DNA of 64,000 nt from Ancylostoma caninum (taxonomy: Eukaryota; Nematoda; Chromadorea; Rhabditida; Ancylostomatidae), in contig JBAJFG010000470.1 of assembly GCA_037903475.1 (NCBI GenBank), forward strand, positions 248,001-312,000, in the 5' to 3' direction. This document shows positions 1 through 12,069 of the stretch, piece by piece. The notes beneath the pieces are model-generated. The model searched no databases. It saw nothing but the letters and a program-made list of their open reading frames with translations, and was not told where the DNA came from. The translations under genes and the position numbers were made by a program. Each line of letters opens with the position of its first letter. Within the stretch, counting starts at the first letter, position 1.

Positions 1-1239
1 GAATGTTTGAATTAGAACAGGTCACTCGGTCTCTGCGAATTCAATCGTCACTTTTCAAGGATGATTCGCAAATGTGCAAAGTAGCGTCGTTCTAAAGACG
101 TACTTTAAACGTGGAGCCTGCAGTTTAATAGGGTAGGGCGAAAATGACGCCCAATTGAGTGCACATTCCCTTGCATATCAAATATTCAGGTGTGGAGCAC
201 TGCACCGAAAAAGTGCAGCAGGGCGAGCTTTGCGATTGGCTTATCAGATAAATGAACCAATTGTGGAGTTTCGCTCCGCCCCTTCCGGTATTGTGCCTCA
301 CCCCCCACTTTTTATTGATATAGATAGCCTTTCTACTAAGTTGATCAAGTAGGTTCAGCTAGCTCTGAGGCGAAAAGTGGATATATTTTTAAAAAAGTGG
401 GAGCAGTTTATTTACGAAGCTGTTAAAGTTTTTTTTCTGCTTCAATACACCCTTACCGTGTAAAACAGTGACAACAGAAGCCGGCGTACTAGAAGATGGA
501 ATTGTAAACAGCGTCAAGACTACATTATTTTGTATACTGGAATATAACACAGTAAGAAAGTGTGCTCACAAGAGAGAAGAAGACAAGCAGATTTTCATGG
601 ACACTGGTGTCCTATCTGCGAGATGAAATTCTTTGAAAGATTTCCAAGATTTCGGTATTAGCGCGGATAGTAGCCGAAAAAATCGTCTTATAGGTAAAGC
701 AGAAGATTGGATTAGTGGTTTGCAAAGCTGCACGACTCCACGCACCGACACTTGTAATCCAGTAAGCGCCGAAGGCGAGAACAATGGGGAAGACATGGTG
801 GTGGTGGTGGTGTTGGTTGTTGTCAGCTACCGTCAATCGATGTTGTGTTTATTGACCTCTCGACCCAACTTGTTTTCTGATAAGTCGGACATTAACTCCG
901 TTAGCGAACGATGCCTGGTCAGTCGCTACACACGGACGGACTGTCACCGCCTCACCGTGTCAAGGAGACGAGGAGGCTACGTGCCTCGATGGTGTGGGTC
1001 TGCAGAATCGATTTCTTTTAACCAACTATTGCCGCAGGGCTTCACACATGTTAGAAGCAGTGCTGATTTTCCAAAATGCAACCTAAGAGCAGGTTGGTAG
1101 GTAAAGGGATCAGAGGTCGAGAGGGCGAGGGATGCCGCGCTTACAGTCTGATTTGAGCTCAGGATCTCGTGTATGAGAAACTAGGAGTCACCTTGGTTGT
1201 TCTCAACATTCCTAGAACTACCATCACCTTAAACTACTG
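1..1239. other. no recognised gene
   Basis: Nothing I can name. There is a short GTG run near 797-811 on the plus strand that creates valine or histidine homopolymers in shadow reading frames. Longer open frames here (for example 633-1100 plus) lack recognisable motifs. Confidence 0.5.
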
Positions 1240-1289
1240 GTGTATTTCACCAAGCAATGGATTCCTTCTCCGTTAGAAAGAAAAGGAGG

Positions 1290-1420
1290 CGTGGCATCAG
1301 CTGATGCATACCAATCGGACCAATCAGAGCCCAACCATCCGATGATTGGTGGACTACTGCTTACCACTGCTTATATAAGGGTAGCCTTCATTTTTGTAGT
1401 ATTATATTCATATATTCTGT
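1290..1420 (+). promoter_or_regulatory. CCAAT/TATA promoter-like block
   Basis: Two direct CCAAT boxes (in ACCAATCGGACCAATCAGAG, about 1309-1328) and one inverted copy (GATTGGTGG, about 1343-1351) lie 20-60 bp upstream of a TATA box (CTTATATAAGG, about 1370-1380). This spacing is typical of a strong RNA polymerase II core promoter. No recognisable coding exon follows within 1 kb. About 95 bp downstream is TGGCGCTAGG, which resembles a retroelement primer-binding site, so the block could be the promoter of a decayed LTR element. That last point is inference; I found no second LTR copy in the window. Confidence 0.4.
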
Positions 1421-1479
1421 TCAAATCGATTTGGTTTTTGTTCCGCGCACTATTCTTATACAAAAACTAACCGTGGCGC

Positions 1480-2993
1480 TAGGTTTCTTCGCCTACTCAT
1501 CAGTGAGGTAGAAAAAGCTTCTTGAACGTCCTCAACTTGTTTGTTGTTTGACTAATTTTTACTTGAAATTTTTTTCAAATAGGGTTAGGTTAGGAATCTA
1601 TTTATTATAATTACGGAAATTGTTCTGGATTAACACACTCTAAGGACAAATGCAAGGTTGCGCAGTACCTGAAATATTTAATAATGATATTTAGCAATGA
1701 AAGAGTACTAACTTCTCAAAACGACTATGTTTTGAATATCCGGCATTGATATCAATACTTATATCACATCTATAAATTTTAAATTCAGATATTCATCTAT
1801 TTTTCAAAAGCAAGCACTTGATACATATTTATGCAGAAGCTGCAATTTGAGATATCGAAATTTGACTAGTGCCATTCCTACATACACCTTAACTCTATCG
1901 GTTTTTTGTTTTGTCTTGGTTTTTACTTCTCTCGACATTTTCGGTTACTGCCAGCTTTGGTAATTGTTAGCACTGAGTTTTGTGGCACGCTTTTAGTCGC
2001 AATAAATAAATAAATAGAGGTCATGGCCGAAATCGTCACAAATTACCCTCATAGGAGATTATCAGATCGTGGTGGCAAAGCGTCAGCAAAAGAAATAGGA
2101 GAATGACCGGAAATTTCTCTTTTTCTAAGATTTTGAAGCCTTTAGAGGATCTCTCATGTTCGCTGGTTCTTTGCTTAATTCCATTTATTTATGAATACTT
2201 CACTCAGATGAAAAAAATTGGGAGCGCTCTCAGACATAAGGTTTGAGAGTTTGAATAGCTTGATTTGGATATGCGCACACACTGCAGAATTGGCTATCAG
2301 ACTGGGGCCCCGTAATTGAAGAAAAAATGCAAGTGAATGGGGCAGTGAATGATATAGGAATAGACCAATCCAGTAGCTGAAACAATAGCTTCACCAAATT
2401 GTCCTCGATTCTCCTCTAATCACGCCCTCTTTTCGGACTTCTCAAGCGCCACAGCAACAGCTAAGGCTGAATAGGTTCTCTTGCACCACGAAATTTTGTA
2501 GATCACCCTCTCTGCATTTGCCACGTTGTTTCGCAATTCTCCTTATCGAAATTCCAGAATTATCAACTTCCGTTCGGTGCAACTGTGACTTTGCAAACAC
2601 AAACATTCAGTTGTTATTAACGATTATTAGTTGTTGACCCAACGAAATGGGGTGAAATGGGCTGAAAGTTAAACACCAAGTGTCGCGGCGAAATTCATGG
2701 ATAATTAAACAATGACTCAAGGAATTTGAGAAGAAGTAAAGTGATCGGAATAACATACATCGTGAATGGGTCCTAACAGAATAAAGATCGCAGATAGAGT
2801 AGATGCACATCGTCTTTTCGAGGTTGCGAGAACGAAAAAGAAAGGTACTGTCACTAACAATAAATATGTGTGGGTGTGGTTCGCAAAATAGTGTGTAGAC
2901 GAAAGTACTAAGCGAATTACATATTTAGGAATATATTATGCAAGATAAGAGTGAAAATAAAGCATCAACACACATGTAAATATTAGTGGCCGT
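1480..2993. other. no recognised gene
   Basis: AT-rich sequence. I see no coding exon, RNA gene or paired terminal repeats that I can support. Confidence 0.5.
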
Positions 2994-3622
2994 CGGTGGC
3001 GGGGGGGGGGGGGGGAGAGCTGAAAGTAGGGGGAGGGTGTGCATGAGGAAAAAGGGTCTCTCTCGCTTTGGGAATCCGGTCGAAAAATAAGAAAAACATC
3101 AACTGATATAATAAATTATTAATTATGAATATCCGAAATTGAATGCAAGAGCAAACATTTAAGAGTAAACCAATAAAAAAACTTATTTATTTTTGGTGAT
3201 GATGATTTATTATCAGTCCATGTGTGACCGCATTCAAAGCAGTAAATTAGAAACTCTCTGACAAGTAAATAAAAAACTAGAAAAATCAGAACAAGAAAGT
3301 TGCAATGAACAGAATATAAACGAATCAAAATTCTACGGGGTCATGGGTAGGTGAAAGGCTGTGGGTGGCAAGGCAAGGAAGAGCGGTGGCTGCCAACACT
3401 GCAAGTCAGTCAGAGAGGTGTATTGGGGCTCCGGATAGCAACTTAGGACGTCCGTCAACCAAGCCAAGCTAAACATGCCGCACCCGGCAGATCCGATCAG
3501 TGATTGGGTGGAATAGGAACAAATATATGGTAAAACTGTGTGTGAGTGCGATTTTATGATGTGATTTTGAAAACCGGCGACTCATTCTCGGGGTAGGGGT
3601 GTCTCCCCTGCGACCGCCACTG
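2994..3622. mobile_element. hAT-type MITE, family 'GTGGCGGACG', long copy
   Basis: Left end CGGTGGCGG followed by a long G run; right end CGACCGCCACTG. The ends match the family whose best copy is at 48580-48840: G-rich left arm, an internal 'TCTCTCGCTTTGGGAATCC' block, an AT-rich centre, then 'TTTGAAAACCGGCGACTCA' and a GC-rich right arm. This copy is longer (629 bp) than the 261-279 bp copies, apparently because of extra AT-rich centre. Flanks GGCCGTC and GGCTGTC resemble a degenerate target duplication. Confidence 0.65.
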
Positions 3623-4193
3623 GCTGTCAAGTGTTTTAGCGTATTTGGCTCAATATGTTGGGGTAATCAGAGGAAAAGCAATGAAGACAATCAGGGAAAA
3701 GAAATGCAAAGTTTGCATTGGGACGCTCAGTCTCCGCCGATATCTTAGAAATAATGGTATCGACAACAAGTCCAGTAGGCGCAGTAAGGGACAAGACAAT
3801 TTGATCTTCGATCTTCAGAACGGTTATTTTTCACTGCTTGTCACAGCATTGTTCCATAATACTAAGGTCAGTCAGTACTTTGACCGCGACAGTCTATGAT
3901 AACAGGTTTTCCACCTTTCCCGAAGCAGGTTATTTCCTGAAAGGCAGTTGATCACACGGTTTTTTGGCCGCTTGTGCAAGTGAATTGCACGAGAAATATG
4001 TGAGTAGATAAATATCAGGTTCTGGAACAGGTAAATGCAATTTCAACTTTGATTTTTATACAGAATGAGGAAGAGATCTCGATGGTTTTATTTATTTTTA
4101 GAAGAGTACTGAAAAGGAGAAATCATTAAAGACCTCTGAACATCGCTAAGACGAAGGGTAAATAGCAAAGAAAGGAGAGAAATAAATGGAGGG
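3623..4193. other. no recognised gene
   Basis: Nothing recognised. An 84-codon open frame (3645-3899 plus) has no motifs I know and is probably chance. Confidence 0.4.
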
Positions 4194-4330
4194 TGAATGA
4201 ATGAATGAATGAATGAATGAATGAGTGAGTGAATGAATGAATGAATGAATGAATGGAAGAATGAATGAATGAATGAATGAATGAATGAATGAATGAATGA
4301 ATGAATGAATGAATGAATGAATGAATGAAT
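4194..4330. repeat. (TGAA)n microsatellite
   Basis: A nearly pure tetranucleotide array of about 137 bp with a few TGAG and GGAAGA interruptions. On the minus strand it gives long artificial open frames of repeating Phe-Ile-His-Ser; these are not genes. Confidence 0.95.
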
Positions 4331-5180
4331 AGTCTTGAATGGGTAATATCACATGATTTTCGCAATTTATTCTTTACCAGACAGGAAGATACTAGTATAC
4401 CGTAAAGACTTGTAGAAAACTTGCATCCGCTCGCCCGGCACAACAGTATCGATCGAGGGTGGGATCGGTGATATTAAGGGATGGGCGGATGCGCAGACAA
4501 TCAGAGTGTCGTTGCGCACATGATGCGACGCGCCAACAGGCGGGAATCTTTGGAATCTTTTAGAGAGCAGGTCCTCGGAATGTCTTGGAGTTCACGTCGT
4601 TTTCGAAAGAGATTTATCATGGGTGCGAATATATAGTAGGTACGAGTTGAAAGCGGAAAAAATTATGGATGCACAGAAGAGTGAATTTTTCGGAGTAATC
4701 TTTTGTGAAATATTCCTAGCGTTCAAGGAACTACAACCCCATATTCTATCAAATTTATTTAAGAAACGTGCTTAAATTGCACCAAATCCAAGGCATTTGA
4801 ATAGTGATATCAGGTTGATTTAAATTTCCACATCCTGGAAAATTGACAACGTGAAAAACTTTTGGTGTGACCTCAGCTCTTGCTAGAAAGTCGTCGTACC
4901 AAAAGTCAAGCGCTGCGCTGCCTGGATTTTTCGAAGGTGCAACTGCAAACAATGGGACGGTAATGATCAAAGATGGTAGGTAAATACCCACTCCGGGCGC
5001 GATCCTGTTACAGAAATGAAACAAGCGAGACAGAATGGGAATGGCAAATGTTTCTGCAAATGCAGAAAGTTGCCAAAAAACTGACTCATGGCAATCTTTG
5101 TGCCACAACAATCCGACCACATTCATTCCGAAGAAAGGCTCATAAAGCGAAACCGTTGCTGCGTCACGCTTGAACTTTAC
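4331..5180. other. no confident gene; one long minus-strand open frame
   Basis: On the minus strand 5126-4755 stays open for 123 codons and has a hydrophobic stretch near its middle. I do not recognise it, and it has no start in a convincing context. It could be an exon or chance. Confidence 0.3.
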
Positions 5181-5185
5181 GACCG

Positions 5186-5310
5186 TTTGAAGGTGTCTGG
5201 GAGGTGTCCTGGCGTCAGGAGCGGGTCATCACGACAGCGTCATCAATCTGACGACACTGACCATATTTCACTCGGGTGGCGACCACACCATTGTTGTGGA
5301 CACCGCCCAG
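5186..5310 (+). CDS. possible exon of a metallo-beta-lactamase-fold protein
   Basis: Plus-strand translation downstream of a TTTGAAG acceptor-like site gives VLASGAGHHD followed by INLTTLTIFHSGG and then HTIVVDTA. A beta strand, a Thr-rich strand, a Gly-Gly turn and a VDT(A/G) strand in this order are how the N-terminal part of MBLAC1-like metallo-beta-lactamase domains begins. The zinc-binding HxHxDH motif is not in this piece and I could not find the next exon. Local G+C is clearly above background, which favours coding sequence. The opposite strand is also open for about 98 codons (5508-5215) but has no recognisable motif. Family assignment is inference and weak; both ends are approximate. 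Confidence 0.25.
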
Positions 5311-5339
5311 AAGTGCGGGCTGTTCCCGAGAAGTTCCCG

Positions 5340-6130
5340 GGTCTACGGCGCAAACACACTGACCCACCGGCCTCTGGTCAGCTTTGACACTAGGCAGTCC
5401 CAATTCTGGAGGAGTGGGGCGTGGTGGTGGCTGCGTGCGAGCGCAAAACACAAAACTTACAGTTCTGCGTTGACTGGTGACTCGTCGGCCAATAATCGAG
5501 CCGTTCATGTTATTTGGACTGTGATTTCTCGCGCTCACTTCCTAAGGAAATCGAATTGACGCAAGAGTTGGCCACGCTTCGACGATTGATTGGCTGTTTA
5601 CTGCCACTAAGTGAATAAACAGCACGCACAGAGAACGAAGTCAATTCTTCTGGTTGAGTAAGTGAATTAACGAGTCTGGAAAAGAGGACGAAACGCTGGA
5701 ATTTGCCCCAAATTCCTACTTTCCCGAAGAGTTAACGAGTGAAGATTTACGGTTGTGTCGAGCTGTTCAAGACCACATATTACGCTGTCATATCCTACAG
5801 CAGGAGTTCATCTCAAGAAAATTCTCCCGGTAGAACAAAAAATGGGAAAGAAGGGGCGTGAATGTGGTTCCCATACTCTCTAAAAGCTGTTCCCATAAAC
5901 GTTTTGGATCTCAACATGAAATATGTCACACAGAAGGTTCAAAACTATATTCGGAGACCAATATAAACCCTTTAACACCTTTAGAAATCCTATGAAACCT
6001 CCTGAAAATTCTTGTCCGGTCAAACAGGTTGTTAGGTTGCAGGGATTTTTAATACTGTATTTCACTGGCTACATGTCAATAATGGAGCAATCATTATCAA
6101 AGCCGATTCCTATCACAAATCATTAGAATT
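5340..6130. other. no recognised gene
   Basis: Nothing recognised beyond possible continuation of the G+C-rich block to about 5540. Confidence 0.4.
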
Positions 6131-6442
6131 CCAGGAAACCTGAGAACCGTGTTTGCATGAGATTGAAAGGTGCAAATTCCACGATTAAGACATACGTGCT
6201 CGTGCAGAACACGGTTTTTCAAAGTCAATAGTCCTGTAACAACAGTGGTCAAATTTGTGCAAACGCCTGTGTATCCATGTTGAACCTAGGCGTCTCCGAA
6301 TCTGATCGAAAGATGATTGCAAATCCTGTGCAAAACCTACGAATTTCTCCATCCCATACAGAACCCATCCATCTCATATATAACCCAAACCGGTATTGGG
6401 GTCAGGCATACCGGTGCAAAACACGATTCCTAGTTTTCCTGG
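6131..6442. mobile_element. small TIR element (family CCAGGAAACC), copy 1
   Basis: Left end CCAGGAAACCTGAGAACCGT continues to GTTTGCATGAG. The right end, read on the minus strand, is CCAGGAAAACTAGGAATCGT continuing to GTTTTGCACC. These are imperfect inverted repeats of about 28 bp around a 312-bp element. A second diverged copy lies at about 40424-40665. No coding capacity. Confidence 0.65.
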
Positions 6443-8098
6443 GATCTACGCCCAAGTTTCACGAGAAAACATCCAAGTCAAAGAGAAGCTGAAAGCTCCT
6501 TTTGACGTGAACGCTTATCACCACCACTCACATCTCCAGGACAAGGACATAACAACATACAGCTTCTGGAAAGCGGGCTACAGGGGTGAAAATTATCGGC
6601 CAATATGCCTGTTTTATCTAAATGCGTGCCAGGAGATAAATTTGTTGATAAAGCAACAAATCATCCCTGACCCCGCTCTCGATTAGATGTACCATCTGGG
6701 AACCACGCATCGTTCGATTTCATTTGGATGAGCCAACGTACTCCAGAGAAGTTGAAAGTGGGAAAAAAGAAAGGAGAAAAAAGCTGTTCAAAAGAGTCAG
6801 CTGAAGTTTCAAAAAAAGTTACTAAAGTTTTTTTTGTTATTAAGTTCAGACGATCAGCAGTAGATATTCAAGAAGTAATTCTCTACCAGTGTGAAGTACC
6901 TGACAAATTTCTTCAGCCTTTGAATTTTTTCGATTTTCTAATCCTGAGTTACCTAAAAATTGGTTATCAGATGACGATTCAGAGCACACTTGAACAGCAA
7001 AAAAATTTCTTACTCTGGGAAAAGTAAAATGGAAAACGAAAGTTGAGGAACGGCATGTAAAGCAGACTAAAGAAATTTCCCGCAATTCTGCTAATGATTC
7101 TTTTATTCAAGAACCTGCGCCACAACGATATTGAGCCGCTTTTTTCTTGAAAAATACTTTGTAGAAAATTGAATTCTCTGCTCTGGCTCATTTTTTATTC
7201 TTCACTATTTTTTGAACAGCTACCAACTCGACGGAGCCCCAGCTTACGTGTCTTCCCAGCCCCCCCCCAGCCCGCATTCGCTCCTCCCACAACGGAGTAT
7301 TTATACAGTGGATGATCTTCCGTTCATGCACTTTTGCATGACGTGTGAAATAAAGAACGACCAGCAGATACCGGTGAAGGGGTGTACTGCGCAACCTTTG
7401 CTCGCCCAACAACACCATCGACGGTAAAAACGTAAACACAGAACTTCACACGTTCCTGGATGATTCGATTACACTGCAAGAAGTTCAAATGGAGTACGTC
7501 ATTGTGAGGAATGTTCGAGAATGCACGTCTGCCGCCCTACTGCGTATGCATGTTCTTTTGTTCCCCCAATGATTTGTTGATCTTTATCGTGGACACTGTG
7601 AAACATTCCGCAGAGCGGGTTCGGATTGCGTCAACATTTCTGAGGGCAATTTCCCCATTTGGGAAAAACCGCTGTGCACAGGATGAACCTTGGCAAAGTA
7701 TGCAAGAATTCGGAAAGTGTTTCCTTCTTGGGTGGGGCGAATTCCGCCTGGGAACGATGTTTCACCGATTGCAGTGCGTCAGAACCTGCAACGCTACTGG
7801 AATTGCCACGATTAGCTGACTAATTCCTGAAGAATTTCTCATAACAGAAGAACTGCTTGGCTAAATTCGTTGGGAAAAGAACGTGTTTAATCATCAAAAT
7901 TGCAGAGGAATCTTCGCAGTAAATAATAGGAATTTTGGTGTGTCAGTGGAAGGTTTCATCGAATCAAGCGACGCCATTTTTTTAGAGGGAGGTGAGGTGA
8001 AGCGCAAAATTCTATCATATTATCCATTCGAACTAAGAAATTGATGCATTCACTCGGAGTTTTGCCGTTGGCCTCACTGAGTTCATAATGATATATTA
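6443..8098. other. no recognised gene
   Basis: AT-rich to mixed sequence. A 102-codon open frame at 7511-7819 (plus) has no motif I recognise. There is a C run at 7260-7267. Confidence 0.4.
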
Positions 8099-8510
8099 GG
8101 GTGTAAAATTATGAATGCGCGACAGTTTTTCGTCTCTATCAGAGTGTTATTGAAGGCATATGCTCAACTTTCTAGAGTAGCTGAAGAGCAATTTCTTGCG
8201 CATTTACTGGTATATGAGCTGGTTGGGAAAACTCAATTACTGATTTTTAAAAAAATTTGAGAGGCTGCCAACTAGAGTGGTGTGGTTATGGTGGGAACCC
8301 CCATCTAACAAATTCTTCTAAGCAGGGTAAGCGGCTGTTTCGACTCACAGCGCAGTGATTTTCCCAAGAGGGAACCTCATTTCCTGCATGGAGGATGCGG
8401 AAGGGCAGTTGAGAGTAACCGTATGCACAATTTTGATTGAGGCGTTTTGCTATCGTTTTTTAGAACAAGTTTTGTTCCGCGCGAAAACGCGCATCCATAG
8501 TTTTACACCC
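8099..8510. mobile_element. TA-flanked MITE (GGGTGTAAAA ends)
   Basis: Left end GGGTGTAAAATTATGAATGC and right end (minus strand) GGGTGTAAAACTATGGATGC are inverted repeats of about 25 bp, flanked on both sides by TA. Size is 412 bp with no coding capacity. The TA target points to a Tc1/mariner-class MITE. Confidence 0.8.
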
Positions 8511-11500
8511 TAATATTTGTTGCTATAAACAATGTAATCTGATGAATGAGGAAATAAATAAATGAGTAAACAAAAAAGTGGACACCAAGCGAGTGAATAA
8601 ACAATCTCACAAGGCACACGAAAAAGAAATGTTCCTCACACCATTTTCAACATAAAACAATGGTGCATATTAGAATTGTGACAGAATTGAATTTTATTTC
8701 AGTGTTTGAAACCGAACATTCAAAAATATGATGGACCTTAGCAAATTAAATATTTGAGGGCCCGAAATTGTAAAAGGACCACGCTGCCCAACAACTCTAC
8801 AATTAAGCAAATGTTGAAAAATTTTCGCGGGATTTGCCAGATTTCTTGATAGCTCACTTCAAAACGAAATCCTCCGGAAAACTTCCGCACATTCCAGTAG
8901 GACTGTTTTTTCTTTGGAGTTAGTTATTAAGAAATCCCTGTGGCTGTATTTACGGACTCAAATTTTCGAAAATTTCCTGAGTTTCAGTAATTCGATGATA
9001 TTGAAAAGTGATAGCACTGAAAAATTCTGGAGATTTTCGAGTTTGTCAGAAGTTAGATTATTCAGGAGTTCAGTGTGAAAATTTAGGGCAAATATAGCGA
9101 GTGGCACTCCCTACAGAGCCGTAAAAAGGGTGAGGGGGGGGGGATTTCCATAAATTTCTTTCTACTTTTCGAAAACAGGTAAAACAGGTAAGCAGGTAAA
9201 CAAAGCCAATACCTTTGACTAGTTCACACAGGTTCACTAGAACTTTCCAAGTATTTCTCAGGCATTCATCTCTAATGATGAAAATCTGTAGTTGTTTCTG
9301 AGTGGCATTTAGAAAAGAAGGTTTGGTGAGACAGAACGCGCCTAGGTTTCCAATTCACGACCGATACCCTGCAGAAATTCAAGAAATTCAAATTCCTTCT
9401 TAGTCTCAGAAAATGCTGGAACCTGAAGATGTAACGGAACCTGAAAGAAGGAAGAGAAACAATTACAATAGAAACATGTCACCACGAAGCCTTGCGCTGT
9501 CTTCTAGGCAGATAAAACAAGGAATCGTCGTTGTTTTTTTTCGCCTAATGTACAAAAAACTGCTTTTTGTCCAGGGAACAGCGCCCAGTTCGGCTAATAA
9601 ATCCACACACATTTGGCTCAAACAAAAAAAGAACGCGGCTGGAATGCTGGAAAAGGCGCCTCCCGGCACGTACAAGTGAAATGACCGTACGAAGTGTGAA
9701 CGGTTCAAGAATAGGGAGGACCACTTGAAGCAGCACTTCAGCAGCGGTTAGCGATGATAAACTACTCGCTAGTTGCCCGTACCACGCACCAGGAATGCCG
9801 ACAATTCGACGAACAACGCCGCACTATCAAAGAGTCGCAGGGGAATGCGAGGTCTTCGCGACCTTGCCGAGGAACACTAATTCCGAATCAGGCACCGATT
9901 CACGCCGATCAGACTGCCTTGATTAGGTTCTGTGGGAGATTCATGAAGATTCCTGTGATGATTGTGGGTGGCTTACCTAGGCTTAAGCGGGTAATCTGGG
10001 CAAAAACGGGTACTCCTTTCCCGAGCGATTCGTTGCATTTATCGCTAACTACTAATAGCAGTAGAGTGAGATATATCTCATCTTTCTAAAGGAAAGAAAA
10101 TTCCATTATGGATGACTGGGAAGCTGAGGATGCTATGAACACCGAAAGAAAGCCTATGGAGTTTTCAGGACAGTGTACGGAAAGAATAGCTGATGCTATT
10201 TGCAGATCAGATGAACTTCAACTTGCAGATTATTTGTTTATTTATTTATTTATTCATTTATCTACTTGTTTATTTATTCAAATTCCATTTATTTTCATTC
10301 CAGATCCTAGAAGAGCAATTGTATTCTATTGAGCATTATTACAGGTACATATACTATCACTTCTAACCCAGGAATAAAATTACCTACCTATCATCTAAAC
10401 GAAGGAGAGACATGGAAGAAGTGAAATAAAAAATTATGAAGAGCAAGTAAAAAATTCCAGAAAATAAAAAATCATAAAGAAGTGAAACAATAAAGGGAGA
10501 ACATGGAACTTGCCCATGATTAGTTTTTTTTTTATTTTGAAATCAAATTTAGGACACACCACGCCTTCCATTCAGAATCCATTCGCAACAATTTCCACTC
10601 ATCATAGGGGTTTCTGAGTCCACGTTTGGCCTATCCACTATAGATGCAGAAGTTGAGGGGGGGGGGGGAGAGAGAGGAGAGGGTGCAGAGAGGATCAACT
10701 GGGGGCAGGACCGGACTGGGCATCCGAAGTACCATTCCTTCAGGAATGTACGTAGTATTAAACTCAAATTTAAAATTAAATTCCTAAAAACTAGCACTTG
10801 AAAATAACTATGGAAATTAGGGATATGTATGTATGGTAAAATGAGTTAGTGCAGAATTTATTTATTCATTTACTAGTGCAGAATTTATTTACTTATTTAT
10901 TTAAAATTGTCCTGCTACATTGTATTTTTTTATTTCGTATTTTTGAAATATTGGCAACCCATCCTCAGTAGAGCGGGGCCGGAGGTTATCTAAAGTCCGC
11001 ACAAAATGGCTCTTAATCTTCCAGAACACTCTTCCACCGATTCATCTCTCCTTACTCAGTACATTACTTTCCAGGGATAGAGACGGTACAGGCAAAGAAA
11101 GCAGAATTCAGCAGTACGTTATCATTATACTGCATTATTTACTTCTACATTATGTACACTGACTTATCTACCGTGGGGATCACAAGCTTAGCCATCTCGA
11201 GGAGTGGCCTGAACCATAGACCTTTGTGGGCAATTTGCTAATCTGTTTATTCATTTTATTTATTTGATACACCGGAAGGGGTGCGCCGAACATTACAGGT
11301 ACCTCCCGGAAATGAAAAAACCGACAAGTCCCGAAGTAACCCTAGGAATTGCTAATCTGTTTATTCAAACGTAGCAATTAAAGCAAAGAAGATGTTGACA
11401 TAGCCTAAAAGTATCACATCATTTGCAGATCATTTGCATCTCTAAATTATAAAACTCTCATGCAATTGAAGATTATATGGATTTCAATGAGAATTACGGA

Positions 11501-11659
11501 TATTTAGCTTCCAAGGATTTAAATCTCTTCAAAGGATTTCGAAAGCTCCCGAAACGTCTCGAAAAGGAGTAGCTCGGATAGGAGACCCCGAATGACAGCT
11601 ATCAGGAGACAGGAGCGAATAAAGCGAATAAGGAAAAGAACGAGAGATCGATGTGACGC
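8511..11659. other. no recognised gene; AT-rich simple repeats
   Basis: Contains TTTATT-type runs at about 10228-10285 and 10858-10935 and a G run at 10660-10669. Open frames at 9413-9679 and 9754-10089 (plus) lie in slightly more G+C-rich sequence and could include unrecognised exons, but I see no domain. Confidence 0.4.
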
Positions 11660-12050
11660 AGCAACAGCAAAGTAGAGCAGTTGAGAGCGGTCGCCGACAT
11701 CAATCAGTACGGAATTCGAGACAAACACGAAACGACTGGGAGACGCTACGAATACCACGCCGAGTTGCTGCTGTTGACACTTTCAACTCGAGCAGCGGTT
11801 GTGCTCAGCCTGTTCACCAGCATAAACAGCTGGCAACACAACACGCGCAGCTAATCCTCCAGGAGGCGACGAAATCGGCGGAATCGATGCGGCACAGCGA
11901 GTCGAGATCTGCTGGATCTCGATACAGAACGCAGATAACTCGACCACTACCGCGAAACAGCGCGAATTGCATGTCGTTAGCGAGCTGCAGATGGAAAAAT
12001 TGGGCCTTTCGCAGGCGAATATCCTTTTGGCCGGCATCGTTTGCAAGATC
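11660..12050 (+). CDS. unrecognised coding-like block, probably two exons
   Basis: Local G+C is much higher than the surroundings. One plus-strand frame, open from a CGCAG acceptor-like site at about 11664, reads VEQLRAVADINQYGIRDKHE and continues through a leucine-rich helix-like stretch to SLFTSINSWQ, ending in a stop near 11855. A second frame, open from a CTCCAG acceptor-like site at about 11867, reads GDEIGGIDAAQRVEICWISI and later LHVVSELQMEKLGLSQANIL before a stop at about 12050. Composition of both is protein-like and alpha-helical. There is no clean GT donor between them that keeps phase, so either an exon boundary is unusual or one frame is chance. I do not recognise a family. Opposite-strand frames are also open here. 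Confidence 0.35.
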
Positions 12051-12069
12051 TGAGCAAGCAAATTTGCTG

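Noticed and set aside
4126..4443. Minus-strand open frames of repeating Phe-Ile-His-Ser
   Set aside because: Produced entirely by the (TGAA)n microsatellite.
5215..5508. Minus-strand 98-codon frame starting MNGSIIGRR
   Set aside because: No motif; the plus strand gives a more protein-like reading in the same G+C-rich block, so this is probably its shadow.
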